From Phenylobacterium haematophilum (GTDB lineage Bacteria; Pseudomonadota; Alphaproteobacteria; Caulobacterales; Caulobacteraceae), in NCBI RefSeq assembly GCF_014196295.1, contig NZ_JACIDK010000002.1, forward strand, positions 930,954 through 994,953: 64,000 nucleotides of DNA, written 5' to 3'. A program made the position numbers and the translations under genes. The first letter of the stretch is position 1. Each line of letters starts with the position of its first letter. This document shows positions 8,400 through 15,981 of the stretch, piece after piece. The notes below the pieces were generated by a model, which saw only the letters and a program-made list of their open reading frames with translations, did not search any database and was not told where the DNA came from.

Positions 8400-9473
8400 C
8401 TAGGCAAAAAAGCCATCCAGCAGGTGATGATCAAGCGGCGCGATCGCGTCGACGGGAGCGAGATACTGCTTCATGCCGTCGAAGACCCTGTCGAGATCCA
8501 GGAGGTCGGCATCGGTGTAGATCAGGGCGTAGACGCCGTGCTCTCGGAAGAAGGCCTTATGTTTCGCCATCTCGCGTTCAAAATTGCCTCGCGCGATATC
8601 GTTCACTTCTGCCTGTGTCAGGGCGGCGATGCCGGTGAGGCGTCCATGCGTCGACCATGGAGAGAGCTCAAACCCGACCTTGCGCATCGTGAACGGGTCT
8701 ACGATGCAGAAGTCCAGGCGGTAGCGGTGCGCAGCTGCAGTGCCGCCATATCGGAACTCCGGGATCAAAAGCGGGACGCTCTCGGGCACGGCCGCCGCGC
8801 GAACGTATGCGACATAGCGCTCGGCAATCCCACGCTCGTGCGGCGAGAACGAGGCGCGCACAAGGACGTTCTTGAAGAACGTGAGGTAGTCGTCGACTTG
8901 CCGAAACGTGATCCTATCCGGGTCGCCAGGCACGACCAGGCCGGTCCGCAGGACGTGGCCGATCGTCCAGTAGAGTTTCGGGAAGTGGCGGATCTCGCTT
9001 CGGTCGTTGCACCACTCCAACCGGTCTTCACGCCAAATCGGCGTGACCAACAGCCCGTAGTGGGCGCGGTTCTGACCGATCCAGACCTCCGATTCCTCAA
9101 GGGGCGGCCGCTTCCGGCTCAACTCAGCGAAATGCTTCAGATAGGAGCGCTTCAGGAACAACAGGAAGTAGGCTTGAGCCGCCTTCGAGGCCCGAAACTT
9201 CTCGAAGTTGCGGCGGTTCGCATCCGGGCGAGGCGCATCGACTGGCGACATCGCCCGCTTGAAGCCACGCATATAAAGCATGACGTACTGCTCGGGCGAA
9301 AGGATCACCTCGTGGTGGAGATCAATGAACTGAGCCGCCTTGCCACCGATTGTCGCGTTCAGGGAAGCCTGGGACGCGATCTCTGTCTCTTCGAGAACCT
9401 GAGGCAGCATCGCTGCCAGGTCAGCGTCCATCTTTCCGATCAGGTTTGCGCGCGCGCGAGTGGCAGCATCCAT
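8400..9473 (-). CDS. Uncharacterised protein with possible C-terminal nuclease domain
   Basis: I recognise no named family for this 357-residue protein. The N-terminal half is helical and hydrophilic. The C-terminal third has a strand with YRLDFCIVDP (Asp254), then VGFELSPW (Glu269), then a long helix with repeated Lys/Arg (EREMAKHKAFFREHG) and a final ALIYTDAD strand. That order resembles a PD-(D/E)XK-like fold, but the position after E-x is Ser rather than Lys, so catalysis is uncertain. The gene points the same way as the restriction-like operon but is separated from it by 198 bp. Location inside the integrated element suggests a defence or restriction role; this is inference. Confidence 0.5.
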   Translation of the reverse strand: MDAATRARANLIGKMDADLAAMLPQVLEETEIASQASLNATIGGKAAQFIDLHHEVILSPEQYVMLYMRGFKRAMSPVDAPRPDANRRNFEKFRASKAAQAYFLLFLKRSYLKHFAELSRKRPPLEESEVWIGQNRAHYGLLVTPIWREDRLEWCNDRSEIRHFPKLYWTIGHVLRTGLVVPGDPDRITFRQVDDYLTFFKNVLVRASFSPHERGIAERYVAYVRAAAVPESVPLLIPEFRYGGTAAAHRYRLDFCIVDPFTMRKVGFELSPWSTHGRLTGIAALTQAEVNDIARGNFEREMAKHKAFFREHGVYALIYTDADLLDLDRVFDGMKQYLAPVDAIAPLDHHLLDGFFA

Positions 9474-9671
9474 ACCCAGCCGCCCCTTTGGTCAGGCCCC
9501 AAAGCCCTCAAGATTACCGCGATTCCCTTGGCGCTCACGGGCGGCCTGCTGCGCGAAGGTCGCCCCTGGTCCTCGTCGTTGAGGTCCGGGCCCGTAGCGC
9601 TCCGCCGTCGGCAGCCCAACCCTAAGGCCGAAGGTCGCCGTCAGATCGTAGGAGCGGACCGTGCCAGATGC

Positions 9672-10157
9672 TCATCGCGAATGCTGTCGAGGCCGCGCCG
9701 GCAGAATTGGCGTTAGGTGCGGCGCGATGGCGAGCCAGAGCGGGCCGCACTCGCGCGCCCACCAATCCTGCTGATGCCTGAGGCAGACCGGATGCCTGGC
9801 TCTTTGGACGCCCCGCCCATGATTCACGGGGTGGCGGGTGACGATCACCGGCGCCCAGCCGAACTGGTCACCGGTGATGTCGATGGTCAGCCCGTTCCAC
9901 TCCAGCCAAGCGTGGGAGGCCTGCCATCCTCCGATGTCCTCGTTAGCGTCCTGGCTCACGTAGTCAGGCCTGATGCTAAGATGGTCGATTAGATAGCGTC
10001 CCAGGAGTTCAGTGGCGTGCCCACAGGCCCCGCGCGGAAAGGGGATGAATTTCTCCGCCCAGGGCTTTGGCCCTGCGGCGTCGATGGCGGCGCGAAAATT
10101 ACGGACAGCTTGCTCAACCTCCGCGTCGGAAGGGACCTGCTGGGGAGCGGCGGCCAT
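9672..10157 (-). CDS. Cys-His-Asp (transglutaminase/papain-like) protein, last gene of the restriction-like operon
   Basis: A 161-residue protein with a plausible cysteine-hydrolase triad: Cys45 in RGACGHATE, His82 in ASHAWLEWNG and Asp93 in TIDITGDQF. Order and spacing fit transglutaminase-like or NlpC/papain-type folds, in which a Cys helix precedes His and Asp strands. No signal peptide is seen, so it should act in the cytoplasm. Its ATG shares a base with the stop of the GIY-YIG gene (TGATG at 10155-10159), showing coupled translation. A hydrolase of this type is not a standard part of a type II restriction system. An upstream in-frame start would run into the GIY-YIG gene, so ATG 10157 is preferred. 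Confidence 0.6.
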   Translation of the reverse strand: MAAAPQQVPSDAEVEQAVRNFRAAIDAAGPKPWAEKFIPFPRGACGHATELLGRYLIDHLSIRPDYVSQDANEDIGGWQASHAWLEWNGLTIDITGDQFGWAPVIVTRHPVNHGRGVQRARHPVCLRHQQDWWARECGPLWLAIAPHLTPILPARPRQHSR

Positions 10158-10894
10158 CAGCTCTCCGCGTCCTCGTCGCCCTCGGTTGCGACGGAGGCGG
10201 CGCCGCCGAGCGCCTGGTATCGCCGCTCCGAGAGCCACTGCATGCGTTTGGCCTGGGTCAGCAGCACACGCCGCAATCCCCCTTGGACCTCTCGCTCCGA
10301 GATCACCTGGGCGAGGCGCGAAATGATCAGGGCCCGGCGCGCCAGCCGAAAGTCGGGGTGCCGCCGAAGCTCGAAGACCCGATCGGACACCACGCGGGCG
10401 CGAAACGAGGGCGGCGCGGTCACCGTCACCGCGCCGACAGGCGGGTCCTTCTCGTTCAAGATCGCCTTGAAGCGTGAGCGTTCGACGGCCTCCTCGGTGA
10501 TGAGCCGCTCGAGGGCGTTCAGCTTGGCCTTGGCCGCGGCGTCCTTCTTGTTCACGCCCTCGAGCTCGGGGAGCGGCCAGACCTCTATGTCAAGGACCTC
10601 GAAGGGATCCAAGACCGACATCGCCACCGCGTCGGTGCGCTGATTGGTCAGGTGCCGGCGGATGCGCACACGAACCCGCTCCCGGGTCTGGCCGACGTAG
10701 ATCGGCTCCCCATCGTAGTCAAAGAAGGCGTAAACGCCCCACTGGTAGTCGCCAACCTTCATGGAACCTCCGCTCGGATCGGCGAAGGGCGAGTCGAGAA
10801 AGCGGGCTAGCTGGGTGCGAAGGTCGTCGGTTTCGAACGGCGGGACATTGGTCGCATCCGGATCCCGGGGAAAGAGCTCGCGGGGGTCAGACAC
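10157..10894 (-). CDS. GIY-YIG nuclease-domain protein
   Basis: A 245-residue protein with a GIY-YIG domain at about residues 50-150. The motif appears as WGVYAFFDYDGEPIYVGQT (GVY 53-55, YVG 66-68), followed by an Arg-rich helix (RVRVRIRRH), Glu129 in NALERL and Asn147 in ILNEKDP. The same fold is used by type II enzymes such as Eco29kI that pair with C5 methylases. GTG 10894 lies inside the end of the preceding nuclease gene (8-bp overlap). The C-terminal 100 residues are basic and helical and may bind DNA. A restriction role is inferred from the neighbouring methylase. Confidence 0.75.
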   Translation of the reverse strand: MSDPRELFPRDPDATNVPPFETDDLRTQLARFLDSPFADPSGGSMKVGDYQWGVYAFFDYDGEPIYVGQTRERVRVRIRRHLTNQRTDAVAMSVLDPFEVLDIEVWPLPELEGVNKKDAAAKAKLNALERLITEEAVERSRFKAILNEKDPPVGAVTVTAPPSFRARVVSDRVFELRRHPDFRLARRALIISRLAQVISEREVQGGLRRVLLTQAKRMQWLSERRYQALGGAASVATEGDEDAES

Positions 10895-11747
10895 GGCGCA
10901 TCGCGGTCATGTCGGACGCGTGCTGCACGACGCCTGCGCGACGGATGGTCGTGCGGCGGAAGCGCTCTTCGTCAGAGCCGGATAGCTCGAAGTCGACGTA
11001 ATGGACCTCCTCGTCGAGGCCGCCGAACGCGGCATGAAACGCCGCGAGCAGTTCGACGCCGTCGAGCGATTGGGCCGTCGCGAGGGGCTTCTCGTGCGTC
11101 GGGATGTCAGCGGGGAGAACGTAGAGACAGGGCGGCGGGGTCTCGAAGGGGCCAAGGCGCGTCAGTCGTGTGGCTTCCGGAAGGCTTTTGAGCTTCGGAC
11201 AGGGGCGGCCGATCGTACCGCAAATCATGTCCCAGATGACGAGACCATCGACGCGCTGGTTGCGGGCGATCATCTCGGCGCCCAGACGCGTGTGCAGGCC
11301 CGACCAGGCGTTCCGCCGCGGATCTGCGCCGACATTGGTGCAGAGGCTCCAAGTGATGAACTCGTCGGCTTCGGGCGGTCGCTCGAAAATGGTCGTGTTG
11401 GCGCCGTCCAGGCAGCCCTTGAGGTCGATCACCGCGGTGCGTCCGCTCTTCAGTCGCACATAGTAGTCGTTGCGGGCGCCAGCCTTGGTCCGATCCCAGC
11501 CCTGGATATGGCCGCCGTCCTCCATGTGGTTGAGGACGTGCTGAACAAACTCCCGCTTCCCCCTCATGGTCGCCGAGAATTCGCCGCGCACCTTCTCGAT
11601 GGCGCCGCGAAAAATGGGCGAGCGATAGAAGTCCTTCTCCCCCAGGCCATGGTCGCCCAGCAGGTGAGCCTGTGTCTTGAGGACCTCGGCGAACCGTTCG
11701 ATCTCGGCTCGGAGCTGAGGGTCCTGCTCGCAGGGGATGACGTTCAC
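10887..11747 (-). CDS. PD-(D/E)XK-like restriction endonuclease candidate
   Basis: A 286-residue protein directly downstream of the methylase. Asp94 in ARNDYYVRLKSG and Asp108-x-Lys110 in TAVIDLKG are spaced as the D...(D/E)xK core of a type II nuclease, placed after a helical N-terminal region with Glu17 and Glu55. The rest contains WSGLHTRLGAEMIARNQRVDGLVIWD, consistent with a strand/helix continuation. The exact family and recognition site are unknown to me. GTG 11747 overlaps the methylase stop (GTGA), so it should be made only when the methylase is translated, a common safety arrangement in restriction-modification systems. Confidence 0.65.
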   Translation of the reverse strand: MNVIPCEQDPQLRAEIERFAEVLKTQAHLLGDHGLGEKDFYRSPIFRGAIEKVRGEFSATMRGKREFVQHVLNHMEDGGHIQGWDRTKAGARNDYYVRLKSGRTAVIDLKGCLDGANTTIFERPPEADEFITWSLCTNVGADPRRNAWSGLHTRLGAEMIARNQRVDGLVIWDMICGTIGRPCPKLKSLPEATRLTRLGPFETPPPCLYVLPADIPTHEKPLATAQSLDGVELLAAFHAAFGGLDEEVHYVDFELSGSDEERFRRTTIRRAGVVQHASDMTAMRRV

Positions 11748-12889
11748 GCTGCCCGCCGCGCCGTCTCGCCGAGCCCGAGCAAGGGCTCAAAAATGTGCTC
11801 GGCCAGGTGCCGCACAACATCGACCGCCACGCCGTCGCCTGTCAGATGATAGGCCTCGTTGTAGTTGCGCGGCAGTTTGTACTCGTCGGGCAACCCCATC
11901 AGCCGGGCGGTTTCACGTGCGGAGATCAGGCGGGTCCGAACCTTGGGGCCGTCGACGACGATGATGACCTGACGGCTGGAGCCGCCGGCCGGCGTACGGA
12001 GGCAGCCGGCGACGTCATCGAACCGGACCTCGGTGCGCTGCACCTTGGCACCCGCCTCATCCTGGCGCGTCCGGCGATAGATGCCGCCCACCATCCGGCG
12101 GCCGGCGCGCTTGGCGGCTTCGACCTTCGCCAGGTTGATCGGCGACATCATGCCCAGCACCTGCCGAGTTTCGGCCGGCGAGTGCCACTCGACGCTGGTC
12201 GGCGCCTCCTCGATGACGTCGGCGAAGGTGGAATTGCGCCGGGGAGGTGAGGGGATGTTCCACCACACCATCCTGCGTCGCGCCGTCTTGCTGACCCCCT
12301 CGATCGCCCGGCAGAGGCCTGGTGTATGGAAGGGCGCGATCGGCCCCGGCGACAGCAGCGCGTCGTCTACGACCACGTCCTCATGCACGCCGATGATGAA
12401 GAGCCGCGGGCGCGACTGTGGAACGAAGAGCGCGGCGTTGATGACCAGGGCGCCATAACGGTAGCCGGCGTCGGCGAATGTCTTGCAGATCGCTTCAAAG
12501 TCCCGGCCGCCATGCGACGTCAGCGTGCCACAGACATTCTCGAGCGCGATGATCTTCGGCGCGCGGCCATCCGCCATCAGCGACTTCATCACGTCCCAGA
12601 ACGGGTAGAAGGTTCCCGAGCGCTCTCCCTTGAGGCCGGCGCCGCCGCCTGCCAGGGACAGGTCCTGGCAAGGGAAGGATCCCCAGGCGAGGTCGGCAAC
12701 GCCGGGGAGATCGTCCAGAGCGACCTCCCGGACGTCGCCGATCTTAAGCTCGCCTGTACAGTCCCAATTGGCTTGGTAGGTCAGGCCTTTCTTGTGGTCG
12801 AAGTCGTTGGCGAACAGGCAGGTCCAACCTTGGCCAAGCCCCGCGCGCGCCATGCCGCCGCCGGCGAAGAACTCGTAGAACTTAGGCAT
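11744..12889 (-). CDS. DNA (cytosine-5) methyltransferase
   Basis: A 381-residue C5 methylase. Motif I is FFAGGGMARAGL (residues 7-18). Motif IV, with the catalytic Cys, is GSFPCQDLSLAGGG (Pro73-Cys74). Motif VI is IALENVCG, motif VIII is PQSRPRLFIIGV, and motif X is near the C-terminus (YNEAYHLTGDGVAVDVVRHLAEHI). Between motifs VIII and X lies the variable target-recognition region, so the site cannot be read. Its start overlaps the RHH regulator by 8 bp and its stop overlaps the nuclease start by 4 bp, making it the second gene of a five-gene operon. Confidence 0.95.
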   Translation of the reverse strand: MPKFYEFFAGGGMARAGLGQGWTCLFANDFDHKKGLTYQANWDCTGELKIGDVREVALDDLPGVADLAWGSFPCQDLSLAGGGAGLKGERSGTFYPFWDVMKSLMADGRAPKIIALENVCGTLTSHGGRDFEAICKTFADAGYRYGALVINAALFVPQSRPRLFIIGVHEDVVVDDALLSPGPIAPFHTPGLCRAIEGVSKTARRRMVWWNIPSPPRRNSTFADVIEEAPTSVEWHSPAETRQVLGMMSPINLAKVEAAKRAGRRMVGGIYRRTRQDEAGAKVQRTEVRFDDVAGCLRTPAGGSSRQVIIVVDGPKVRTRLISARETARLMGLPDEYKLPRNYNEAYHLTGDGVAVDVVRHLAEHIFEPLLGLGETARRAA

Positions 12890-13142
12890 GTGACCTAAGG
12901 CCCTCCGCGGCGTTGTCTTCCGCCGGCATCCTCGCCAGCTTTTCTTCGATGGCTTCGGTTATCCAGGTGTTGCGCGAGATCGCGCCAGGCCGCGCAGCGC
13001 GGGCGGCGTCGATCGCCTCGAAGGTATCAGCGCTGAGCCGCAGATTGATGCGATCGAGTGAGCGGACATTGGTGGGTTTCGAATCGGGAAGCATGGCGCC
13101 AGGGTGGCGCCACAACGGCGCCCCGTCGAGAAGAGTTTCCAT
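12882..13142 (-). CDS. Ribbon-helix-helix regulator heading the restriction-like operon
   Basis: An 86-residue protein. RINLRLSADTFEAIDAARAAR is a ribbon strand plus first helix, and ISRNTWITEAIEEKLARM is the second helix, the pattern of CopG/Arc-type DNA-binding proteins. It is the first gene of the operon and overlaps the methylase by 8 bp. The position matches that of controller proteins in restriction-modification systems, although those are usually helix-turn-helix proteins. A divergent gene starts only 36 bp away, so it may control both directions. The start could also be the in-frame ATG at 13094 (MLPDSK). Confidence 0.75.
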   Translation of the reverse strand: METLLDGAPLWRHPGAMLPDSKPTNVRSLDRINLRLSADTFEAIDAARAARPGAISRNTWITEAIEEKLARMPAEDNAAEGLRSHA

Positions 13143-13178
13143 TTTGTTCTTGGGGCCTAATCTTCAAACTGGGAGCCA

Positions 13179-13757
13179 ATGGCGAGCCGCGCAATCAGCA
13201 TTACGATCAAGCGTGAACTGAGCCTCGATGACCTTGCCGCGCCGCCTGACGCCGCGGAGATCGAGGCCGCGCATGAGGATCGCTACCTCGACGGCAACCA
13301 GGCCTTCGTAGACCTGGGCGGCATGAGCTGGGCCAACCTCTCCGAGACGCTTGAGATCGAACGCCGGATTCTAGACCGTCTGGAGCGCGCTCCGGATCTC
13401 GATGAGGAGGAAGAAGCGGTCATCGAGGAGCTGGATGCGGAGTTTGGGGCCGACGCGCTTTGGGGTCTCGACCCGGGCGTGGCTTCGGCCACGATCGCCC
13501 TGTCGGCGCTTGGGGCCACCCCAGTTGCAAGCTGCAATGGCGGGGTCCTGGGCGGCCAGCACAACGAAGCCTATCCGCTTGTGGCCTTTTACATGCCCAC
13601 CGGGATCGCGGCCCGCGTTCATGAGTTAGCGACGGCGGCGCAAGCCGGCCTGATCGTCGATGACTCGGGCAGGGCCCAAATCTACGGCGGATCCTATCGC
13701 GAACTGCTGCGATTTGCTGAACTGACGTTGGAAGTGGGCGGCCTCGAAGCCGTGTAG
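13179..13757 (+). CDS. Uncharacterised acidic protein divergent from the restriction-like operon
   Basis: I do not recognise this 192-residue protein. It is acidic, with a run of Asp/Glu near residues 71-84 (LDEEEEAVIEELDAE). It has no membrane segment. The second half contains SALGATPVASCNGGVLGG, a glycine-rich loop with one Cys, and ends in two amphipathic helices. ATG 13179 follows a GGGAGCC ribosome site. It shares a 36-bp divergent promoter region with the RHH-methylase operon, so it may belong to the same system. Confidence 0.6.
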   Translation: MASRAISITIKRELSLDDLAAPPDAAEIEAAHEDRYLDGNQAFVDLGGMSWANLSETLEIERRILDRLERAPDLDEEEEAVIEELDAEFGADALWGLDPGVASATIALSALGATPVASCNGGVLGGQHNEAYPLVAFYMPTGIAARVHELATAAQAGLIVDDSGRAQIYGGSYRELLRFAELTLEVGGLEAV

Positions 13758-13861
13758 GCGCAGACCTTCTGGCCGCGATCCTATCGCGCATCCCAGCTCT
13801 TGCGCGATGACTTTCCCGATCCCCGACGGGGCGGTGATCGGGACAGCACCAGCCTACGGTT

Positions 13862-14075
13862 TCAGCCGACCTCGGTGACGAGGCCCGCGCCGACCGTCCG
13901 GCCCCCTTCGCGGATGGCGAAGCGGACGCCGGCTTCGATGCCCACGGGCTTCATCAGCTCGAAGGCGATCTCGGCGCGGTCGCCCGGCTGGACGCTCGCG
14001 TCGCCGGCGATCTGAATGACGCCGGTCACGTCGCTCACGCCGAAGAACAGCTGCGGGCTGACGAAACCGCCGGCG
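13862..14075 (-). pseudogene. C-terminal fragment of an EF-Tu-like protein
   Basis: Reading the minus strand from about 14075 to the TGA at 13862 gives GGFVSPQLFFG, then VSDVTGVI, VQPGD, and FAIREGGRTVGAGLVTEVG. This matches the C-terminal beta-barrel domain of elongation factor Tu, whose hallmark is the RFAIREGGRTVGAGVV segment. No ATG, G domain or middle domain precedes it; the frame runs back to a stop at 14153-14155 with unrelated sequence. It is therefore a remnant or a truncated relative of the small EF-Tu C-terminal-domain proteins. Confidence 0.8.
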
Positions 14076-14123
14076 AGTCTCGTCGCTATGCGCGCTACCT
14101 GCCGTTTTGGGCGTAGCGCCTTT

Positions 14124-14244
14124 AAAGCGCTAAGCCGAATTCGCGAACGAAATTACGCCGAACCGTTGTTGCGTAAGGGATCGCCATTTAATCGCAAATC
14201 GAATTGCCCACCGAATTCGGCATAAAAGCGCTAACCGAATTCGG
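14124..14244. repeat. AT-rich direct repeats with CCGAATTCG
   Basis: AAAGCGCTAAGCCGAATTCG at 14124-14143 recurs as AAAGCGCTAACCGAATTCGG at 14225-14244, and CCGAATTCGG also occurs at 14211-14220. A second pair, CATTTAATCGCAAA and CATTTAATCCCAAA, lies near 14185 and 14286, so a unit of about 100 bp appears duplicated and diverged. The region is far more AT-rich than its surroundings. No coding function is seen. Confidence 0.5.
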
Positions 14245-14698
14245 TTCGTGCGGCTCTTAAAACGCTCACCAAAACAGCCACATCGCATTTAATCCCAAAA
14301 TGGCATCGGACTATGTCTCGCTGCCATGAACCTCGGTGCTTGGCGTCGCCTAGGCGATATTCCGGTTCATTTCTCCGATCGTTGCTGGGACGGGTCTCGA
14401 CGAGCCGAGCCGACCAGCGAAGCTATCTAAGCTGTGGCGAACGTCCCGTGCCTGGACGTTGACGCACCAGGCGACGCTCGCCACATAGGCGTCGTCGCGC
14501 ACGATCGACCGGCGCTTGTCTCGCCTGATCAACGGACCCGTCGGCGACACTCTGTGCGACCGCCCAGAACGTGCGGCAGCGGCCTCGGAAACCGCCAGGT
14601 CCCTTCCTGGGATGTCGCCGTTCTGGCTTTCCCCTGTCATGGGCGCTTCGCCCTCTGGCGTTCGGGGGGGAGGCTTGATAAATGGGTCGCCCTCACCC
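14245..14698. other. Gene-free stretch before tRNA-Leu
   Basis: I see no convincing gene here. Open frames on both strands run across the tRNA or lack ribosome sites. The last 25 bp (CTTGATAAA, then TCGCCCTCAC) resemble the region before the tRNA fragment at 6615 and probably contain the tRNA promoter. Confidence 0.5.
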
Positions 14699-14783
14699 GC
14701 GGGCGTGGTGAAACTGGTAGACGCGCTGGATTCAAAATCCAGTTCCGCAAGGAGTGTCGGTTCGAGCCCGACCGCCCGCACCA
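14699..14783 (+). tRNA. tRNA-Leu (CAA anticodon)
   Basis: A complete class II tRNA of 85 nt including CCA. The acceptor arm pairs GCGGGCG (14699-14705) with CGCCCGC (14773-14779), followed by A and CCA. The anticodon stem is CTGGA/TCCAG around TTCAAAA, giving anticodon CAA (UUG codon). The T arm is GTCGG-TTCGAGC-CCGAC, with a long variable arm between. The 5' 39 nt are duplicated at 6615, marking this as the second border of the integrated element. Confidence 0.95.
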
Positions 14784-14800
14784 CCTTCTCATAAGCATTC

Positions 14801-14818
14801 AGAGCATCGTGATGCTCT
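14801..14818. terminator. Hairpin downstream of tRNA-Leu
   Basis: AGAGCAT and ATGCTCT form a perfect 7-bp stem around CGTG, 18 nt after the tRNA. A perfect 18-nt palindrome (AGGGGAAGGCCTTCCCCT) follows at 14826-14843. The T tract is weak. The remaining sequence to 15044 shows no gene. Confidence 0.45.
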
Positions 14819-15044
14819 ATTGGTTAGGGGAAGGCCTTCCCCTGCGCCCGAGCCAAAGATGTCTCGGCCTGCCCCTTCGAGCGGGGGAGTCCCGCAACGC
14901 CCCAGAGAAGTTCGGAGAGCGGCCGGCGGTCGCGCTCGGTCCCGCAGCTACGCTGCTCCTACGGGCGCGCCGTTTCGCGCGGCTTTGGCCGCCGCGGGCC
15001 GCTCGACGGCGCGTCCCGCCGCGCATGCGCGGCTCCTTGCAGCC

Positions 15045-15488
15045 TCACATGGGGATTTTAGTGTCAAGGCAGTCCCGCGACGGCCCATGTTCCGCATAGA
15101 GGGATTGGATCAGCGGACAGCCGGGGTCCTGCCCAGCGTCGCAGGCCCGCACGGAGTCAGCCAGAACCCGCTCCATACGCCTAAGGTCGGCGATCCGCGC
15201 TCGGACATCCGTCAGGTGCGATGCGGCGAGGGTTCTCACCTCGGCGCAGGAGGCTTGCCCACCACCGGCCAAGCCCAGCAGGGCGCGAACCTCATCCAGC
15301 GTAAAGCCTAGCTCACGGGCTCGCCGGACGAAGCCCAGCCGGCCAACGTGTTCACCGTCATAGCTGCGGTAGCGGCCGCGTCGCGGTGGGGGCGGCATCA
15401 GGCCGATCCGCTCGTAGTAGCGGATCGTCTCGATGTTGCAGCCCGTGCGGCGTGAGAGTTCGCCGATCTGAATCGCCTGTTCAGCCAT
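15045..15488 (-). CDS. merR: MerR, mercury-responsive regulator
   Basis: A 147-residue MerR protein. The N-terminal winged helix is IQIGELSRRTGCNIETIRYYERIGL (residues 6-30), followed by a long dimerisation helix. Three Cys, at 81, 116 and 124, occupy the places of the Hg(II)-binding Cys of classical MerR, and the last lies in the typical CPLI motif. It is divergent from merT with a MerR operator between them. ATG 15488 starts directly at the conserved region; an upstream in-frame start would cross the operator. Confidence 0.9.
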   Translation of the reverse strand: MAEQAIQIGELSRRTGCNIETIRYYERIGLMPPPPRRGRYRSYDGEHVGRLGFVRRARELGFTLDEVRALLGLAGGGQASCAEVRTLAASHLTDVRARIADLRRMERVLADSVRACDAGQDPGCPLIQSLYAEHGPSRDCLDTKIPM

Positions 15489-15511
15489 GGAGCGCAGCTT
15501 TCGATTAGGGC

Positions 15512-15542
15512 TTGAGTCTGTAGTCACTACAGATGGCATGAT
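15512..15542 (+). promoter_or_regulatory. MerR operator/promoter of the merT operon
   Basis: TTGAGT (15512-15517) and CATGAT (15537-15542) are separated by 19 bp, the overlong spacer that MerR proteins untwist. The spacer contains a perfect dyad, TCTGTAGT-C-ACTACAGA, at 15517-15533. merT starts 28 bp further on. Confidence 0.8.
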
Positions 15543-15570
15543 GGTTCCTGTTGGACCAGGAGACGATCCC

Positions 15571-15981
15571 ATGACGGCGAGCAGCGGGATTCAAGCCCGA
15601 CGAGATGGACAGGGTCGGACGCCCGCCGAGACGGCTCTGAGCTGGACGGCGGTCGCCGCCGGGGCCGGCGCAGTCTTCGCCTGGGCTGCATGTTGCGTCC
15701 TGCCGATGTCGCTCGCGCTGGCGGGGCTAGGCCTGGGGGGCATGAGCCTGATCGCGGAGCAGCGCAGTTGGATCACCTTCGCCGCGTTGGCGGTGATCGG
15801 CGTGGGCTGGACCCTTACCTGGCGGCGGGCTCGGCGGTGCCGGGTCGACAGCGCCTGCGCTGCGCCGTCGCGGCTCGGGATCGGCCTGCTCGGCGCGGCC
15901 ACCGTGCTGGTGCTCCTCGCCTTGATCTGGCAGCCAATCATCGAGCCCTGGGCTCTGACGCTGATCAGGAGCGCCCGGTGA
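15571..15981 (+). CDS. merT: MerT-like mercuric ion transporter
   Basis: A 136-residue inner-membrane protein with three predicted helices. A Cys pair (Cys41-Cys42) in the first helix (WAACCVLP) and a second pair in the cytosolic loop (Cys90-x5-Cys96, CRVDSAC) match the Hg(II) relay of MerT. The N-terminus is longer than usual by about 20 residues. ATG 15571 follows AGGAGA; an in-frame ATG farther upstream overlaps the promoter. It is translationally coupled to the next gene (TGATG at 15979-15983). No merP or merA follows, so imported mercury has no reductase encoded here. Confidence 0.88.
   Translation: MTASSGIQARRDGQGRTPAETALSWTAVAAGAGAVFAWAACCVLPMSLALAGLGLGGMSLIAEQRSWITFAALAVIGVGWTLTWRRARRCRVDSACAAPSRLGIGLLGAATVLVLLALIWQPIIEPWALTLIRSAR

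Noticed and set aside
8424..9716. A 430-codon plus-strand frame opposite the nuclease-like gene
   Set aside because: It is antisense to a frame with a better coding pattern and shows no recognisable domain.
14350..14784. A minus-strand frame of 144 codons and a plus-strand frame over the same region
   Set aside because: Both run through the tRNA-Leu gene, so they are not real proteins.
15487..15570. Upstream ATGs for merT
   Set aside because: They overlap the MerR operator and -10 box; ATG 15571 has its own ribosome site.
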